This document shows positions 63,517 through 64,000 of a stretch of DNA of 64,000 nucleotides, piece after piece. The position numbers and the translations under genes were made by a program. The DNA is from Hymenobacter frigidus. Lineage in GTDB: Bacteria > Bacteroidota > Bacteroidia > Cytophagales > Hymenobacteraceae. Where the stretch lies: contig NZ_BMGY01000001.1 in the NCBI RefSeq assembly GCF_014640435.1, positions 62,001-126,000 on the forward strand, in the 5' to 3' direction. The notes below the pieces were generated by a model that was given only the letters and a program-made list of their open reading frames with translations, was not told where the DNA came from and did not search any database. The first letter of the stretch is position 1. Each line of letters starts with the position of its first letter.

Positions 63517-64000
63517 TTAGTTTAGATACGCGTGCCAGTTTTGGTCAATTGTGCCCGCCGAAAGCTTGAGAAAGCCGGCCAAAGTGGGCTTTTTAGGCAA
63601 CTGCCGAATGGTCAGGCCCGCCTCGTTGGGCGTGTGGTGGCCCTTGGCATGGTTGCAGCGGGCGCAGGCCGTGAGCAGGTTGGTCCACGAAGATTCTCCG
63701 CCGCGGGAACGGGGCACTACGTGGTCAAGCGTCAGGTTTTTGGGCGAGCCGCAGTACTGGCACTCGAAATGGTCGCGCTTGAAGATGTTGTGGCGGCTCA
63801 GGGCAATGCCTTTGTAGGGCACGCGCACGTAGCGTTGTAAGCGGATAATACTCGGCTTGGGGTAAGCGTGCGAAACGGTGCGCAGGGTACCGTGCTCCGA
63901 TTTGGCTACCATCTCCGCTTTATCCAGAAACAGGAGCACAAACGCTTTTTGCACGCTGCACAGGGTGATGGCGGTATAGTCGCCATTCAGCACTAACACT
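63517..64000 (-). CDS. HNH endonuclease, 5' end outside the window
   Basis: At least 160 residues, still open at the window edge. The visible frame begins VLVLNGDYTAITLCSVQKAF, then a zinc site of two Cys pairs (CQYCGS and CARCNHAKG) around the HNH core LTLDHVVPRSRGG with NLL before the second pair. This is the widespread RRXRR/HNH type with the N-terminal LVLNxDY motif; its role is not established. It probably starts a few codons before the edge. Confidence 0.9.
   Translation of the reverse strand, partial: VLVLNGDYTAITLCSVQKAFVLLFLDKAEMVAKSEHGTLRTVSHAYPKPSIIRLQRYVRVPYKGIALSRHNIFKRDHFECQYCGSPKNLTLDHVVPRSRGGESSWTNLLTACARCNHAKGHHTPNEAGLTIRQLPKKPTLAGFLKLSAGTIDQNWHAYLN

Overview
The window looks like the chromosome of a Hymenobacter-like bacterium (Bacteroidota, Cytophagales). 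This is inferred from GC-rich coding with strong third-position GC bias, promoter -7 elements of the Bacteroidota form TAnnTTTG, Bacteroidota-type families (DUF5683, DUF6438, DUF983, GH31 and SusA-like enzymes), a par-DUF5683-dapB-lepB gene order I associate with this phylum, and a Kdo-synthesis gene that implies an outer membrane. There is no phage, no complete transposase, no CRISPR array and no rRNA. One tRNA gene (Cys) is present.

Layout. 1-26.4 kb: an alpha-glucan region with a cytosolic GH31 glucosidase, a glycosyltransferase-like protein, a secreted SusA-like amylase, a GlgB branching enzyme, a secreted GH31 enzyme and a lipoprotein GH13 amylase. Interspersed are a Crp/Fnr regulator, a histidine kinase, gamma-glutamyltransferase, a NYN-domain protein and two PAP2 phosphatases. 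26.5-38.2 kb: mixed metabolic and envelope genes, including a fused SerB-SerA enzyme, an M1 peptidase, a nucleotidyltransferase with a small overlapping partner, and a PBP4-type peptidase. 38.3-50.8 kb: housekeeping genes pyrG, yidC, parA, parB, DUF5683, dapB, lepB, ung and apaG. 50.9-64 kb: kdsA, methyltransferases, cyanophycin synthetase, tRNA-Cys, ribosomal protein S1 with a long Ala-rich tail, a desaturase, and an HNH endonuclease cut by the window edge.

Two dispersed repeat families stand out. Family A (three copies, 168-184 bp) has long terminal inverted repeats and looks like a non-autonomous mobile element. It lies against gene 3' ends, and its terminal repeat carries a stop codon. 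One copy is sandwiched between 3'-terminal relics of a second glgB and a second amylase gene; all their coding differences from the intact genes are silent, which suggests a duplicated amylase/glgB locus that later collapsed. Family B (about ten units) is a long hairpin whose two arms change together from copy to copy. One B unit appears to supply the -33 element of the glgB promoter and another resembles the terminator after parA.

Several genes have a TAnnTTTG-like element only 4-9 nt before the start codon, which predicts leaderless or nearly leaderless mRNAs. No single unmistakably new system is visible. The best leads are the collapsed locus, the behaviour of the two repeat families, the short-leader promoters, the overlapping small ORF/nucleotidyltransferase pair, and unusual architectures (S1 tail, YetF with zinc ribbon, glycosyltransferase-like protein lacking its second domain).
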